A stretch of DNA of 64,000 nucleotides. Source: Dipetalonema caudispina. Lineage: Eukaryota; Nematoda; Chromadorea; Rhabditida; Onchocercidae. The position numbers were made by a program, and so were the translations under genes. The notes below the pieces were generated by a model, which saw nothing but the letters and a program-made list of their open reading frames with translations, was not told the DNA's origin and ran no database searches. Location: the NCBI GenBank assembly GCA_013365325.1, contig JABVXV010000065.1, positions 186,001-250,000 of the forward strand, given 5' to 3'. This document shows, piece after piece, positions 62,628 through 64,000 of this stretch. The stretch's first letter is position 1. Each line of letters starts with the position of its first letter.

Positions 62628-64000
62628 ACTTATTCTTACTTTCCCTTAAAATTAATCATCAATGCTGCACAACTTCTACTACTTTCAAATATAAACTTAA
62701 ACTTATTGGATTTGAAATTTAATCGAAATACACTAAAGCAATATTACTTCTAAGCTTCATTAAATGAGAGAAAATATACATTCAGAGGAAAAATCCTTCT
62801 GTTTTTCTCTTTTAAATTATTATTGCCAAACTATAAAAACGATATTTAGGTCAAATTTTTTATAATTTTTTGGAAAAAAAGAAATTCACTTTAGAATAGT
62901 TCTTGTTCCATCTCGTACGAATAAATGTCTACTAATAAACGGAATTTGGATAATTTGAACCATATCGGATACAATGGAATTTCATTTGTTATAATTAAAA
63001 TAACTGCAATATCATTTCTTTCGCCCAATTTTCTCCTAATCACATTTTTTTTTTCTTAATCATTTTGCTTGAAAAAGAAAAAAACAGAAAGAGAATCACT
63101 TTGTCAATTGTAAAATTAAATCCTTTTCCCATAAAATTTGGAATTAAATCAGAATTTGAACTTCGAATCAAATTAGATTCCAAAATTAACAAATAACAAA
63201 AGTTTTAAAATTTTAAGTTTATTGATATCCATGCAAACTAATAATATTACATTATTTAATAGATAGATTGATAGCTTCGTTCTTTTTTTTTGCATAGATG
63301 AACAATTTTTTAATTTTGCAGGTTTTTGATTTCATTTCATAGTTCACTTCATTGTCTACGACTTCTCTATTTTTGGTGGATAAATATTATTCTCATTTAC
63401 ATTCTTATCGTTATTTCCAAGTGATTGTAGAAGAGTTCGGAATTTATAAATTAATTTACAAGAAATAATTTAATTACTGAACCAAACGGATTAGAAAAAT
63501 TAGCAGACACAAAATTCTATGGGAAGATTTAATAATTGTAAATGTGATGGTGAAATAAAATTTTGATAATATCCAAAAAAAGATATTAAAGACGCTGTTG
63601 TTATGCTTAAAGTTTTGGATATATTTTAGAAATGAAGAATAAACAAACATTTTAATTTTATTTGTGATTACACAGGTCGTCTTAATCGACTCGCCCGGAA
63701 ATTTCATCATCGAAATTTTCGGAGTGGAATTTAGAATTTAACCACATAAGCAATTATATGGAAATGTTACATCTACGAAGATATATGAATGCTACGGCTT
63801 AATGATAATTCCTGAAACATTCTACATCAAGTTTATTTGAATTTTTACCAACACACATTTCCGGATTTGTAACATTGTTGCAAGAAAAAAGCCCACTGAA
63901 ACAAAAATTTCCATGTTCCTTGGCTCATACATCAATTTTTCTATATCCCAAATCTCAATATCATGTAGACTACTTAATACAGTGTTTATAAGAAAAGCTA

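Larger units (their letters stand above)
58737..64000. other. Gene-free AT-rich DNA to the window end
   Basis: No coding exon, RNA gene or mobile element is recognised in these 5.3 kb. Structured items are a perfect inverted repeat (59623-59689) and a two-copy tandem repeat (62551-62627). A GC-richer patch at 63675-63725 follows an acceptor-like TTACACAG and is open for about 20 codons, but I could not assign it. Confidence 0.45.

Overview
This is an AT-rich window of nuclear DNA from a nematode, most likely a filarial or related clade III (spirurid) worm. The evidence is a set of interrupted genes with GT-AG introns, polypyrimidine-TTTCAG acceptors, homopolymer T or A runs in introns, a trans-splice-type acceptor directly against one start codon, and protein sequences that fit metazoan and nematode families. 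I see no bacterial, viral, rRNA or tRNA genes and no intact transposon.

Four protein genes can be reconstructed exon by exon with matching splice phases. (1) Plus strand, 14.6-25.0 kb: a complete secretory-pathway Ca2+/Mn2+-ATPase of the SPCA/PMR1 type, with 21 coding exons and 1025 residues. It has an unusual Thr/Ser-rich N-terminal exon and an Ala-to-Val change in the hinge motif. (2) Minus strand, 26.7-27.6 kb: LSM6, a 3-exon, 77-residue Sm-like protein of the U6 snRNP and mRNA-decay rings. (3) Minus strand, 30.4-33.7 kb: a CDC34/UBE2R-type ubiquitin-conjugating enzyme (ubc-3-like), with 7 exons and 247 residues. (4) Minus strand, 48.3-55.9 kb: an AP-2 (TFAP2) transcription factor with an intact DNA-binding and helix-span-helix region and a 47-residue polyglutamine tract. 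Its first exon or exons are not resolved.

Layout: 1-14.5 kb has no recognisable gene. It is rich in T runs on the plus strand, apart from a purine-rich block at about 3.9-6.3 kb. The ATPase converges on LSM6. LSM6 lies downstream of the CDC34-like gene in the same orientation, which suggests a possible operon. About 14.5 kb of gene-free, microsatellite-rich DNA separates the CDC34-like gene from AP-2. From 55.9 kb to the end there is a G-rich purine island, a possible acidic exon, and AT-rich sequence with a perfect 27-bp inverted repeat.

The genes do not form one pathway. They cover Golgi cation transport, RNA processing, SCF ubiquitination and developmental transcription. The non-coding observations most worth checking are the two hairpins, the minisatellites, the 129-bp duplication next to an AP-2 splice acceptor, and the strand-composition domains. 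No previously undescribed biological system could be demonstrated from the sequence.
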